From Odobenus rosmarus divergens (lineage: Eukaryota; Chordata; Mammalia; Carnivora; Odobenidae), in NCBI RefSeq assembly GCF_000321225.1, contig NW_004451010.1, positions 1,963,129-2,027,128 on the forward strand: DNA of 64,000 nt, in the 5' to 3' direction. Shown here in pieces: positions 1 through 12,540 of the stretch (positions within the stretch are counted from its first letter, which is position 1; every line of letters begins with the position of its first letter). The translations under genes and the position numbers were made by a program. The notes below the pieces were generated by a model. That model was not told the origin of the DNA. It did not search any database and worked only from the letters and a program-made list of their open reading frames with translations.

Positions 1-3000
1 AGAATGTTTGTTGCAAGCAGAAATACCTAAGAATGTCCTTCAGGCTGAAAGGAAATGACACTAGACAATACTCAAATTGACAGGAAGAAATGAAGAATAC
101 TGGAAATGGTAAAAATATAAGTAAAAGACTTTAAAAATACATACTTTTCTGCCTTCTCTTAATTTCTTTAAAGGACTTAAAGTGTATGAAATCGCAATGC
201 TGGGTTTACAAAAATATACATGTAATATATGTGAAAATAACACAGAAGAAATGGAGCTATATTGGATCAAAACAGCTATATTTTACCACAATTAAGTCAG
301 TATCATCCTGAAGTAGATTGTGATAAGATAAAATGTATATTATAAACCCTAAACATAAAGAAAATATCTTTTAAAAATTTAGTTAAAAAACAAAGAATAA
401 TTAAAATGGCACCTAATATTTGTTTAACACTAAAGATGTAAAAGAGAAAAATAACAACAAAAACTATAAGACATAGAAAACAGACAGCATAATGGAAGGT
501 GGAAATCCAACCATATCAATGTGAATGGAATAAAGACAGATGAAAATGCAGAAATTATCAGACTGGATTAAAAAAAAAGCAAGGTCCAACTATATACTAT
601 CTACAAAAGCCAGATTTAAAGATATAAATAGGTTGAAAGGAAAAGGAAAAGAAAAAGATATACCATGCAAAAAGTAACCATAGACAGCTGGAGTACCTAA
701 ATCAGTATCAGACAAAATGAACATTAAGAGAAAAAATAGTACTTCAGACAAAAAAGGATTTCATAATGATAAAAGGGCCAATACATCTGAGAGATTTAAC
801 AATTAGAAATGTATACGCACTGAACAAAACAGCCCCCAAAATACTAAAACAAAAATGGCAGAATTGAAAGAAGAACTAGATTATTCAACAATTAGAGTTG
901 AAGATTTCAATATTCCCTGCTCAATAATTCATGGAAAAACTAGACAGATAATCAGCAAAGATACAGGAAATTTGAATAATACCATAAAAATTTGACATTT
1001 ATAAAACACAGTACCTAACATCATCAAAATACATAGTGTTTTCAAGCACAAATGGAAATTTCTACATTAAGCATTAGCTAAATGTTATATTAATCTGAAA
1101 GGACAAAAGTCATTCAAAATATGTTCTCTGATTACAGCAAAATTAAATTAGAAATCAACAACAGAAAATTTGGAAATCCCCAAATATTTGGATTTAAATC
1201 ACAAAGAAATCTAAAGGACAATTAGAAAATGTTTGAACTGAATGTAAAAACACCTACAAGAAATCAACATTTTGAAATGCAGACAAAGCAGAGCTTAGAG
1301 GGAAATCTGTAGATTTAAACACCTATATTAAAAAAGAAGAAAAGTCTCTAACAATCTAAGCTTCTTCCACCTTAAGAAACTCAAGAAAGAAGATCAAATT
1401 AAACCAAAACCAAACAGCAGATCAGAGCAAAATTCAATGAAATAGAAAATAGAAAAACAACAGAGAAAATGAATAAGACCAAAAGCCTTACTGATAAACC
1501 TCAAGCTAGACTGATGAAACATTAAAATTCATAAAACATAATAAAACCAGACAAAAGAGATGATACTAATTACCCAAATGAAAAATGAAAAAACAACGAC
1601 ACTAGAGAAATTTAAAAAATTATAAGGGAATACTATAAACAACTTTATCTTGATTATATAACTTAGATGAACTGGACAAATTCATAGAAAGACACAAGTT
1701 ACTGAAACTAACTCAAGAAGAAATAGAAAATCTGAAAAGACCTATGAACAAATTAAAATGTTGAATTAGTAATTAAAATTTTTCCCACAAAGAAAAGCTC
1801 ATGGCCATATGGTTTCACTGGGGGATTCTATCAAACATCCAAAGATATAATATCAATCCTACATAAACTTTTTCAGAATATAGAGGAGGATGTGACACTT
1901 CCCAATTTATTCTATAATGTCTGATACCAAAGCTAGACAAAGCTAGACAAAGATCAAAAGAAAATTACAGACTAATATCCATCAAAATGCAAATATCTTT
2001 AACAAAATATTAACAAACCTAATCCAACAGTATATAAAAAGGATTATATACCATAACCATGTAGGATTTATACCAGGAATGCAAGGTTGGTTCAAACTGA
2101 AAATCAATTAATGAAATACACTGTATTAATAAAATAAAAGACAAAACCACATAATCATCTGAATATATGAGGAAGAAGCATTCCATAAAATTCAACACCT
2201 GTGATAAAAGCTTTCAACAAACTAGGACTAGGAGGGAACTTCATCTAGCTGATAAAGGGCGTGTGTGTGTTGGGGGCGGGTACTCTATAGCTTACATCAT
2301 ATATAATGGTGAAAGATGGAATGTTTTCCCCCTAAGACTGGGAATAAGACAAGGATGTCAGCACTCACCACTTCTATGCAATTTTGTATTAGAAGTTCTA
2401 GCCAGTGCAATGAGGTAAGAAAAAAGGCATATAGACTGATAATCTTTATTTGCAGATGACTTGACTATATGTAGAAAATTCTAAGGAATCTACAAAGAAA
2501 CTACCAGAACTAATAAATGAGTTTATTAACATCATAGGATGTGAGATTAACATACAAAAATCAATAACATTTTAATATACTAGGAACAAACAACCCAAAC
2601 ACAAAAAAGAAACCACTCCATTCACAACAGTATTAATAGAAATAAAATATTTAAAAATCAATTTTAACAAGACTTCTTCACTAAAAAATAGGAAACACTA
2701 CATAGAAATTAAAGAACATCTACAAAATGGAGAAATATTTCATCTTCATGGATTACAACACTCAATATTGTTAAAATAGCAATTCTTTACAAATTAATCT
2801 ACAGATTCAGTACAATCTCTATGAAAATCCCAGCAGACTTTTTTTTAGAAACGATAGCTGATGCTAAAAATTGGATTAAGAAAGTGCAGTAAAAATTGGA
2901 TAGCCATATGAAGGCGGGGGAAAAAAGGACTTCACTCCATACCTCACATCATATACAAAAAGAACTAAAAAAAATTGATTTCTAGATGAAAGCAGAGAAT

Positions 3001-4140
3001 AAAAATCTTAATGTCTTGGGTTAGACAATGATTTGATTTGGCACCAAAAGTACAATCTATAAAAAAGGAAAAAAATGATAAATTGTACTTCATTAAAATC
3101 ATAAACTTTTACTCTTCAAGGACATTTAAGAAAATAAGCCATAGACTGAGAGAAAATATTTGCAAATAATGTATTTGGTAAAGTACTTGTTTTCAGAATA
3201 TATAAAGAACTTTTAAGACTTGACGATAAGAAGGCAAAAATCCTCAATTTTGGAGGTGGACAAAATATTTGAAAATATGTTTCTCCAAAGAAGATATACA
3301 AATGGCTTATAAGAACTTATGAAAATATGCTCAACATCATTAATCATTAGGGAAATACAAACTGAAACCATAATGAAATACCAATTCACATATAACAGAA
3401 TGGTTATAATCAAAAAGACTGATGATATTAAGTATTAAAAAGAATGTGAAGAAACTAACCCTCATACATTGCTGCTGGCAATGTAAAAGGGTAAAGCCAC
3501 TTAAAACAATTTGGAAGTTTCAAAAGAATAAACATAAACTTAGCATATGACCCAGCAATTCTACTCCTAGACATCTACTTAAGAGAACTTAAAGCATGTG
3601 TCCACTCAGTCTTGTATGCAAATGTTTATAGCAACATTATCCAAATAACCCAAAACTGGAAACAGTCTTAATGTTCATCAATTGCTGAATGGATAAACTA
3701 AATGTATTATATCCATACAGCATGCTACAATTCAGCAATAAAATTACTGATCTATAACATGGATAAACATCAAAAACATTATTTTAAGTGCAAGAAGCCA
3801 GAAATAATAGATTACATGTTGTATAATTCTATTTATATAAAACATCCAGAAAAGGAAAATCTGTAGTGACAAAAATCTATAGGGACAGAAAATCTGTAAA
3901 GATAGAAAATGTCCAGAAAAGGAAATCTGTAGGTCCAGAAAACAGGTCAGGGTTTGTCTGTGGTTGAGGTGAAAATGGAGACTGATTACCAAAGGATACA
4001 AAAGAACTTTCTCAAGTGATGGAAATATTCTAAAAATGAATTGTGGAGATGGCTGCACAATTCTATAAATTTATTAATAAACGTTGAAATCTACACTTAT
4101 AATGACTGAGTTTTATGGTACATAAGTCATACTTCATTTT
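1..4140 (+). mobile_element. Old L1 retrotransposon (ORF2 to 3' end), inactive
   Basis: Plus-strand L1 sequence runs from the left edge to about 4140. The reverse transcriptase part is recognisable although frames are broken many times: [15 protein letters not shown] at 2338-2385 and a degenerate LFADDL around 2446-2464. The typical L1 ORF2 end (CCAGCAATTCTACTCCTAG near 3551, then TGAATGGATAAACTAAATG near 3684) follows. Divergence from modern L1 is high, pointing to an old L1M-type insertion. The left end is cut by the window. A small imperfect repeat around 3860-3945 and an 11-base tandem duplication (GCTAGACAAAG, near 1931-1952) lie inside. Confidence 0.85.
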
Positions 4141-4154
4141 TTAAAAAGTTGTCA

Positions 4155-4379
4155 GGGCTCCTGAGTGGCTCAGTTAAGTGCCCAACTCTCGATTTCGGCT
4201 CAGGTCACAGTCTCAGGGTTGTGATATTGAGCCCCATGTCATATCAGGCTCCACGCTCAGTGGGGAGTCTGCTTAAGATTCTTTCCCTCTTTCTCCTTCT
4301 GCCCCTCCCCATGCTCGCAAGGGTACATGTGTGTACTCTTCCTCTCTCTCTACAAATAAATAAATCTTAAAAAAAAAAA
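4155..4379 (+). mobile_element. SINEC (Can-SINE), full length
   Basis: The copy begins GGGCTCCTGAGTGGCTCAG, contains the tRNA-Lys-derived A and B box region and a CT-rich tract, and ends CAAATAAATAAATCTTAAAAA. A 12-base target-site duplication AAAAAGTTGTCA flanks it at 4143-4154 and 4375-4386; the right copy overlaps the poly-A tail. Confidence 0.92.
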
Positions 4380-4386
4380 GTTGTCA

Positions 4387-5985
4387 AGTGTTCTTCTATG
4401 TAAGTAGAGACAGTTGACTGAAGCAGATCTTTGCTCTAGGAAGAATCACTTCAGTGGACAACTTAATTATGTAAATATAAGGCTGGTAGGCATCCATTAG
4501 TTTGGGGGAATGATCTAACAAAAACCCTTTGGAGCTAGTAAAGGCTGTCCCTTCCCAATACCTAATGGTAAACAAAACTAATTAAAGGGAAGGAGGTAAG
4601 TAGATCTGTATTAAAAATAAAACGGGGATCCTGAACGGGAGGGATTATAACTAGACCCCATTTTTTCTAAGGTTCAGAATTACCAGAATTTCTTTCATGA
4701 ATTTTAGTGATAGTATCTGTGGCCCATGAGGAGGCACACTAAAGCTTTATCAAAGAGGAAAGGAGAATGTGAGTTGGTGATTTAGGGTCCACATTAGAGG
4801 CACTATAGGCCAAATTTAAGTGCCTACAGGGGCCATATAGGCAAAACAATAGAAGTAAAGGCCAGAGTAAATCACACAGTATAAATCCCGATTAAAGAGG
4901 ATATTCATTCAGTGCCCATTTATTCTTAAGTGGGAATAAGAGGCCACTGAAATCAACTTTTCTAATGGTTCAAGGATATGAAAGTCCAATATTAGTATGA
5001 AATCTTTTGTTTTAAAATCATTATTTTATATTTTTATATAAAATAATGGTATCAAATTCAATTATTTAAAAAATACCATGAGGACCAAACAAAACTTACC
5101 TGTGAGCTACATTTGAGTTACAGACAACCAGTTTGCTATCCCTGGACAAGATGTTCAAGAGAGGAAGGCTGATTTTGATAGTGGGGGAAGAGCTAAAAGA
5201 TAACCTTGTCCCACATTCAACCTGGCATGGAAGTCAGGATCATGAAACATGTAAGTATAAATTAAGGAAACTAAGTCCTGTGATATATCCCTTGGATAAG
5301 CATAACACTGGAAAGGGTGGTCATCCTCCTATTCAGAACCACTAAGGTCTCCACAAGGATCAGTGTCATCACATCAAGAGGAAGGATACATCAAATTCTT
5401 TAGGACCAGTTTTAAACCATGAAACTATGGAGCAGTAGCAAAATCAAATGAAGCTAAAATGAGACCACTAGCTTATATACTAATCAAAATACTCATCTCT
5501 TTTTTCATCTATGCTTTGAAAGGAAGACTAGCCTCTCTGTAATGAGTAAACTGTCAAAAGTTTAGCAATATGTGAAGGGGGCTGGAAGGAGACAACAACA
5601 AAAGAGCTACTTAGCAGTCCTGCTAATATGAACAGATGAGTGCAAGTGATTAATCTAAATATTTAAAAGATGAAACGTTATTTGTATCCTAAGTGGGCCA
5701 TACTAGTTATACAACTAGTTAAAAACTGAGTTAAAAGCAGCCATTATTTTAGGACTTTGCAAGTAATAGTCAATTCTTCAGAGAATATATCACTCCAGTT
5801 TCGATTTATTAGCTCTTTTTTGGATGGCATCTTATTTTCAAAGTTCTCTTTCTAGCCTGTTGGCCTTCTTGGTCCTCATAATATGCACGCTGTCTCTGCA
5901 TAAACAGGAAACCTCAGACACAAATCTTTGCTATAGGAGCCAGAGACCCATTTTTCTTATACACATATAGAAAGATTTCACAGAA
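4387..5985. other. Unassigned intron sequence
   Basis: AT-rich single-copy-looking sequence with no open frame of interest, no recognisable repeat and no splice-flanked coding segment that I could support. Confidence 0.6.
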
Positions 5986-5989
5986 TAGG

Positions 5990-6215
5990 TACTAAAAGCA
6001 TGGGCTTTGGAGCCAGACTGCCTTTGTTCAAATTTCTTCCTTTGGATATGTTATCTTGAAGAAATTACTGTCCCTCAATGTGCTTTAGTCTCTTCATCTG
6101 TAAGATGTGAATGGTAATAATACTTACCCTACTGGGTTTTTTAAAGGATTACATAAATGAATATATGCAACGTCCTTAGAACAGTGTCTGACAGATAGTA
6201 AATAAATGTTTCATG
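5990..6215 (+). repeat. MIR element
   Basis: The stretch GCATGGGCTTTGGAGCCAGA, followed by the middle core (ATCTTGAAGAAATTACTGTCCCTCAATGTGC) and the ending AGAACAGTGTCTGACAGATAGTAAATAAATG, matches the MIR consensus in the sense direction. Confidence 0.8.
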
Positions 6216-6639
6216 TGATAATGTATATGACAGTATTCCACCCAGGGAATGTGGGAATGAAGGGGTAAGAGTCACTGCTATATTGCACAATCAGAATTAC
6301 GTGATATACTTTATAATATGACTGAATCTCCAACCCAACTAGATTATAGTCTGTTGATTACCAAGGAACATCTAATGATAATGGTCTATTCAGCAACTAA
6401 AACATGTCTCTCAGACCATTTGCTACTAATAATTGATCAATTTTGAAAAGTGGAAAATTCTGATAAACACTAATAATAAAGGAGAAAATAAAGCATATTT
6501 GATGTATCAGAAAATTATACGAGGGAATTTAAACATCTTCTCTGAATATTGAAACAAATTTAACTCCAAAAGGATATATTACTTATATACCTGGGGTGCA
6601 ATTAATTTAATGCAAAAGCCTTAAAATAGTCATAACAGT

Positions 6640-7105
6640 TCTCTAAATTTGTCCTATAAAATATAAAAATAATATGTACAATGATTTACCTACAAGGATG
6701 TTTATCACAGCATTTTTTTATATAATAGCAAAAATTAAAAACAATCTAGATGGCCAGTGATCAGTTAAATAAATTGTGGTACATCCTTAAAATATAATAC
6801 AAAACAGCCATCTTAACAGATATTGTGGAACAACTCTTTATGATGAGCAAAAATGTAATGAAACACTGTGTACTAAAAGATCCAAATTTAGGGGCTGGTG
6901 GAAATTCGTTTATCTATGCAAAAAGTAGTGTATAAATACAAAAGATATCTATATCTATAAGACTATATATACCAAAGATGTTGGCAGTGGTTATCTTTTG
7001 GTGGAATTGTGTGATTTTTTAATTTTTCTTTGTTCTTTTCTAAGGTTTGCAAATTTTCTCCAATGAAGATATATTATTTGGTAATCAGATTAAAATATTA
7101 CTAGG
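6640..7105 (+). mobile_element. Old L1/HAL1-like 3' fragment
   Basis: Motifs such as TTTATCACAGCATT, GTTAAATAAATTGTGGTACATCC and later TTTGGTGGAATTGTGTGATTTTT are typical of ancient L1 or half-L1 3' regions in the sense direction. It is highly diverged and non-coding. Between 6215 and 6640 nothing is recognised. Confidence 0.6.
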
Positions 7106-7111
7106 GAAAAA

Positions 7112-7472
7112 GTGCTTCTCTAACTTTAATGTGCATATGAATCAGCTGGGTAATTCTGTAAAAATGAAAATACGGACTCAGGTTTGATAGCGCCTGAGAG
7201 TCTTTCTTTTTTTTTTTTAAATTATTTATTTATTTGTCAGAGAGAGAGAGCAAGAGCAGGGGGAGCAGTAGGGAGAGGGAGAAGCAGGCTCCCTGCTGAG
7301 CAGGGAGCCCGATGTGGGACTCGATCCAGAACCCTGGGATCATGACCTGAGCCAAAGGCAGACACTTAACTGAGTGAGCCACCCAAGCATCCCGAGAGTC
7401 TTCCTTTGTTAACAGACTCCCAGATGATGCTAATGCTGTTGGATTGGGAACATACTTTGAGTAGCAAGACAC
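7112..7472 (+). mobile_element. MER5-type hAT-Charlie DNA transposon, split by a SINE
   Basis: CTTCTCTAACTTTAATGTGC on the left and CCCAGATGATGCTAATGCTG with ACATACTTTGAGTAGCAAG on the right match the two halves of a MER5A/B non-autonomous element. A SINEC at 7210-7393 interrupts it, with GAGAGTCTTYCTTT duplicated on each side (7196-7209 and 7394-7407). Confidence 0.82.
7210..7393 (-). mobile_element. SINEC inserted in the MER5 element
   Basis: A minus-strand Can-SINE: T-rich start, ATTTATTTATTTGTCAGAGAG, GA-rich tract and an end resembling GAGCCACCCAAGCATCCC. Flanking 14-base duplications (7196-7209, 7394-7407) have one or two mismatches, so it is moderately old. Confidence 0.9.
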
Positions 7473-7892
7473 TACCTAGAATATATACTTAAATCTTTTT
7501 TCTCTAACCATGTAGTATGGCTATTCTTGCAAAACACAAGCAAATAGAAGCTACTCTTTATGTTATTACACTTGATATACTGCTTGGCATTGCTAAGTAG
7601 CTCATGGAAACATTTTCTAATTTTAAATTATTTAATTTTCCAATTAGTTTAGTATAAGTTCTGCTGATTATTCAAATTCTTATAAGCAGTCATGATAAAA
7701 ATACACAGATAACACTGAAGAGTTTAGTGCCTCTGGAATGTGGTATTCTCCATGCTCAGGTCAGCATTTTACTGCTTTTGGTTAATGACCATAAGCCTTT
7801 GAAATAAATTGCAAAGATCATAATAGAACAAATTAGAGAATGCTTGTTAGTGTAAGACCATAGTGATATTTAACAGCAATCTAACAAACAAC

Positions 7893-8225
7893 TCAGTGTT
7901 TATTGAGAACTATGCTGGCAATACCAAAAATAAATTGACAAATTTATGCCCTCTAGGAGTTCAAAGTCAAATAGGGGAGATATGTAACTTAAGGACTAAT
8001 GTAATATAACTTTAAATCTATAAAATAAACCATAACTGAAGTGAACCTAAAATGATAGGAGAACATAGGAAGAGATTATGAACTCTAATGGAATGAAAAA
8101 CAGGAAAAGAATGCTTTGGTGATTTTGTTAGAGATAATATTTGAGCAGAGCTGAAAGTACAAGCAGATCTCACCACTGGTAGAAGAAAGGAAAAGGAATT
8201 CCAGGTAGAAGAAACATCTTAAATG
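7893..8225 (-). repeat. Old L2-like repeat, antisense
   Basis: GTGTTTATTGAGAACTATGC, CCCTCTAGGAGTTCAAAGTC and, later, GGAATTCCAGGTAGAAGAAAC match in order the reverse complement of the ancient L2-class repeat carrying TTGAGCACCTACTATGTGCC and GGAGCTTACAGTCTAG. The family call is tentative because of divergence. Confidence 0.55.
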
Positions 8226-8449
8226 AACTCTGTTATTGTAAAGGGAATCCAGTGTCTGACTATTCATTTGCCATGGTCATGCAGTAACCAAAAGTCTTAG
8301 TTGTAATTACCTGCCCAGCTCAAATAAAAAATCTTTCGTATCCAAATACATTTCCTTGCAGAATAAGCAAGTTAACTTTTCCTTTATTATGTTAGTTAAA
8401 ATTCTTTAGGCCCTTTTAACAAAGAGTGCATATATATTATTTTCCGCTT

Positions 8450-8915
8450 TAAAAAACTGGATTAGCTCCCCACTGTCTTTTAGAACGTAGTTCAAAATTC
8501 TGAATATGTAATAGATTTCAAAGATCAGATCTACAGACTACCTTTCTAGACAATATCTTACTATGTCTTTTAAGTAAATCCTAAATTTTCATATTTTCAC
8601 ATATTTGTGTATGTTATTTATTTTCTTATAATAAAATAACCTTTTCTTCCTTTTCTGAGTCTCAAAATTCAATTCATTCTTTATATTCTTGAAGGTCCCA
8701 TCTCCCCTTAATAAGTTAATTTCTTCTTACACTAAGCTCCCACAGTAAACTTATATTTTTAAGTAACCATTTCACTATACCTTAAATATTATGTTGTTTG
8801 TTATGTTTACTCTTCCTACTCCTGTTTTTGAGGGTAAGAACTAGATCTTACTTTTCCCAGAGACCATTTATAGATTATGATACAGTAAATTCTCAAAAAA
8901 TTTGCCAAATGACTA
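8450..8915 (+). repeat. L2 LINE 3' fragment
   Basis: TTAGCTCCCCACTGTCTTTTAG, then AAGGTCCCATCTCCCC, GAGGGTAAGAACTAGATCTTAC and AGTAAATTCTCAAAAAATTTGCC follow the order of the L2 3' region in the sense direction. Confidence 0.65.
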
Positions 8916-9078
8916 AAAATGGATTACTACCAAGAAGCTTATGGAATAGCTGCTGATGGAAAAAGCAGATAAAAGGATAATGTGGATGGTCTTCTAGCAT
9001 AGATGTTACAATGAAAAAAAAAAAAAAAAGGAAGTTAAAATCACACAGATTCAGTGGCCTAAGAAAAAAACATGAAAG

Positions 9079-9270
9079 GGGTACCTGGGTGGCTCAGTTG
9101 GTTAAGTGTCTGACTCCTGATTTCGATTCATGACATGATCTCAGGGTCGTGAGATCCAGCCCCACATTGGGTTCCACCCTCAATACGTAGTCTGCTTGAG
9201 ATTTCTCTCTCCTTCTGCCCCTCCCTGGCCCTCTCTAAAATAAATAAATAAATCTTAAAGAAAAAAAAAG
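9079..9270 (+). mobile_element. SINEC, full length
   Basis: Begins GGTACCTGGGTGGCTCAG and ends AAATAAATAAATAAATCTTAAAG(A)n. The 11-base duplication AAACATGAAAG lies at 9068-9078 and 9271-9281. Confidence 0.92.
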
Positions 9271-9281
9271 AAACATGAAAG

Positions 9282-12150
9282 TGAATTGTCTTAAAGACTG
9301 TATGAGCTTTGGAAAGGTAAAACTGACTAGATAAAGGGGTCTGATAACCCACTTTAGCTATCTAATTCTACCTGAAGAAATCCATATACAAAATTGTTTA
9401 TTTGTTTAATATGGTATTTAAATCTAAAATTCACTCATATGGATTTGTATCTACCAGAAAAATAGCCTGCCAATTCATGGGAAAGGAGAATAAGAAAAGT
9501 GTTTGATGGTATTCACCTATTCAGTCCTTAAAATGTTATTAGACATTCATTAAGTGTATAAAGTCCAAGATTTAAAATGTGAAAACTTCAATCAAGTTCA
9601 GCACTGTATAATTTGATACACCATTTATGATCAAAGGAAGATTTAAAAGCTAACCATAATACACTTGCTACAAAGAGAATTCAATGAATGTCAATACTCC
9701 TGTTCATTCTGAGTCAGAACAAAAAGCAGAATTCCTCCATGTTTTTCTTTTGAACTTCTTGTACTTACATGTAGATGGAATCAGCTGTTAAATATTTATG
9801 TTATCAAACAGGAATTCCTGTTACTTAATTTAATAATAAAAGATGAAACACAGTTAAGGTACCTGGAAACTACTATGTGGCTTTTATTCTGTATTTCTTC
9901 CTATATTTACTAGACTAGAGAAGAAACTTGGATTAAAACTTGTTACATTTTATAAATGCTTAAATTGGTAATTAATCTTTACTCAATAGTTCACAAATCT
10001 AATTTTTAAAAAATTACATGTATTTTCTGTGCTTAGTTGATTTCTTAAAATAGCACTTTTGGATCAAGCATATTCAGAGTGTTTATTATCAGGAGATAGC
10101 ACATTCCTTTTTCTTATCAAACAAGTCATGCAAGTAGAATGCTTTAAAGTAGCTTTGAAGAATGTGGTTTTCATAAAAACTTCACGTAGTCAAAATTCCT
10201 TCTATAACTCATTCTGTAAATGATAATTTGTGTTTTCATCACAAAAATAAACCTTGAAATTTTGAAATGATAGGATTCCTCTGTTTCTGTTGTATCAGTG
10301 TTTTCTCCTCTACAGCAACATATCCCATACTATAGTACAAAAACTAGAGCTTGTATTCATTATACTCATCTTTATGTATATAAAATTATTGTGTCTTTTG
10401 ATATTTTTGGGATGTGAAAGAGAAAAGAGAGTAGTATACTTGATTAATGAACATTCAGCTACTCTAAGTATTTCTTGTATCATGCCCATTATTTGCAGGG
10501 CTATAAGTCCTGCACCTAATTTTACTTGTGTTACAAGTGTACTATTTATTTTATTTTCCTTATCACAATAAAGAAAAATGTTAACAGCATTTTATCAGTC
10601 TCTTTTTTCTAAAAGAAATCATGCTCATGACATTATCTTCAATTTCTAGGTTTTAAAATGTGTTTCAGAAAACATCACAGGCCCCATATATTTTTAAAAA
10701 TGGGGACAGTATAGATCAAACATAACTTTTAATTATTACAGGCCTGTGATATTCATTCATCTGAAATACACTTACTAAACAAATACCCACTATTTGGAGG
10801 AATAGGTACTAGTGAAACCGAAACTAATTCAGTACTGTCCTCATTCTTCGTTGAATGCTTAATTAAAAGGTCTTCAAAATGCATGAAGAAGATTCCAAAG
10901 GGACGTAGGAGAATGCAATTTAACAGCACAGGGCAAGTGGAATGAATAACAAACTTCTGTTGTATGGTTAATTTTAGTAATGTAGTATTATTTCCAATAT
11001 TTAATAGTTCATTAACTTGAAGATATTTGAGATTCCTCATCTATCAATCTGCTTTACAGTAAGGATTAATTCTAAACAATCAAACCTTTAAGTAAGAAAA
11101 ATTTTAACAATATATGTGTTTTTTACTTTCTCCTTAAAACAGCTCTGAAGAAGGTAAAAAAATTTTGATGCAGTAAATAAATAATTCAAATAAGCTTCTA
11201 TAGAACCACGAAGGTACTGTAAAAACCAAGGAGTAAATTTTATAAACCATTCTTGGTTTGTTTTGTTTTTTAAACTGAGTTTTAAACTGCTATGGAATAG
11301 ATAAACAGAAAAAGGCAAAACCTAGTGCTATTTGATTATCAAACACATCAAAAAGGGCAAAGGTACCAAGGGTAATTCTATTGTTCCTTTAGTCACAGTG
11401 ACTAAAATTCCTTGGGGAGGGTCCAAGGTGAGATGTGGAATGGAGGCACTGGTATTGTTTATACATGAAATTTATCTTTTAAAGTGCACGTCACCAAAAA
11501 TGGTTACATGTCACCATTTTAACAAACAAGTCCAAACATTTTAACATGCCTGGAAAGAATGTGATGTATGCATAAACAACTTTTTCCTCCTTTACCATAA
11601 TTATAAATAACATAAAATATAATTATAAAAGCTTCTGATATTCATAATGTTATAAATATAAGATTTCACATACAGTAATTATACTATGCCTTCATATTAG
11701 AAATCCTGCTTGTAAAAAAATTGAAGTAACTTTCACACAGGCATTTAAAAATAAAAAATGGTAAACATAATAGAACTTTAATTATAAATTCAAGAGTCTT
11801 CTGCCCTTTTAAATTTTAAGGCTTATAAATCCAAAATTTTTTTAAAAAAATAAACTGAAATTTGTTTCTAAAATTTAGGCTTTTCACTTTTATATAAGAA
11901 CAAAAAATAAAAACAAACAGTAATACACACTAGAAATGATATAAGAATTCTGTAGAAAATTTCCTACTGATATGTGACTTAATGGTCACATATAAAACAA
12001 AACAATGAACTACACGATTCAGTTCAACTTATAATCAAGTCTTTGTGGAATTCTGCAACTTCATCCTGCAAAATGTCCTTGTGTAAATCATAAAAAGACA
12101 AAACATTGTTCTTTATGCTTGATTCTAAAACTCCAATTAGTATTTTAGCT
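9282..12150. other. Mostly unassigned intron left of the C-beta-2 exon
   Basis: AT-rich sequence. A weak antisense L2-like stretch lies around 10750-10930 (TTCATTCATCTGAAATACACTTACTAAAC). I saw no exon and no other recognisable repeat. The 11550-12150 part, next to the exon donor, is especially AT-rich and would be a place to look for splicing control, but I could not support a specific element. Confidence 0.5.
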
Positions 12151-12186
12151 TCTAGTTAAAATGTATCATTAAAAAAAAAAACTTAC

Positions 12187-12370
12187 TTGATCTGTCCCAT
12201 AAAGCAGTATGTTCAGAGAAATGAAGGCTGTCATTTTCCAGAGCAGTTTTCTGATCATGTGCAGTACTTTTAGAATGTCTATGAAATAATCGGCTAGCAA
12301 AACCTTCCAATTTCTGAAGAGCAGTTGTACCTGTATACTGGTTACAGGGTAGTTCTTTATAAGCTGCCAT
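12187..12370 (-). CDS. PRKACB: PRKACB exon 1-2, coding part (N-terminus of PKA C-beta-2)
   Basis: This is the alternative first exon giving the long C-beta-2 catalytic subunit, known in human mainly from lymphoid cells. It encodes 61 residues beginning MAAYKELPCNQYTG and ending HTALWDRS, then one base (A) before donor GTAAGT at 12186-12181. The A joins TG of exon 2 to give Met-Lys-Glu, as in the known isoform. An in-frame TGA lies directly before the ATG (12373-12371), which fixes the start. There is no Gly2, so this form is not N-myristoylated. Compared with the human peptide as I recall it, there are a few substitutions near the N-terminus and one Thr fewer in the TGTT stretch; that comparison is from memory. 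The frame stays open and only conservative changes are seen over some 184 bases of otherwise AT-rich intron, so the exon is probably functional. Confidence 0.95.
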
Positions 12371-12380
12371 TCATGTGCAT
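12357..12380 (-). other. Seven-codon upstream ORF overlapping the C-beta-2 start
   Basis: On the transcript strand an ATG at 12380 opens MHMNGSL and stops at TAA (12359-12357), overlapping the C-beta-2 ATG (12370) in another frame. A second ATG within it (12374) shares that frame. Both have a pyrimidine at -3, so scanning ribosomes could pass them. If they were used, C-beta-2 translation would be reduced. The transcript must begin upstream of 12380 for this to apply. Confidence 0.5.
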
Positions 12381-12540
12381 TTACACTTTACTTAAAGTAA
12401 CTGAAAATATTTCCAGAAGGAGCTCAACAAGTTCTTACACAGAAGCTAAGAGCTATGCATGTGTCAAACTTCCTGTTTGCAGGGTATTCAAACCACTACT
12501 GCTGTTCTGTTTCCTGTTAATATAAAACAGTACATTACTG
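12381..12540 (-). promoter_or_regulatory. PRKACB: Presumed proximal promoter / 5' UTR of C-beta-2
   Basis: Sequence directly upstream of the C-beta-2 exon on the transcript strand. It lacks CpG enrichment and a convincing TATA box. An ETS-type ACAGGAAGT lies at 12476-12468, about 100 bases before the ATG, and a second GGAA core lies near 12512. ETS factors drive many lymphoid promoters, which fits the known lymphoid expression of this isoform, but occupancy is inference. Confidence 0.45.

Noticed and set aside
1..12186. Search for PRKACB exon 2 and the other short alternative exons on the minus strand
   Set aside because: No segment encoding KEFLAKAKEDF or a similar phase-matched exon was seen; they probably lie outside the window.
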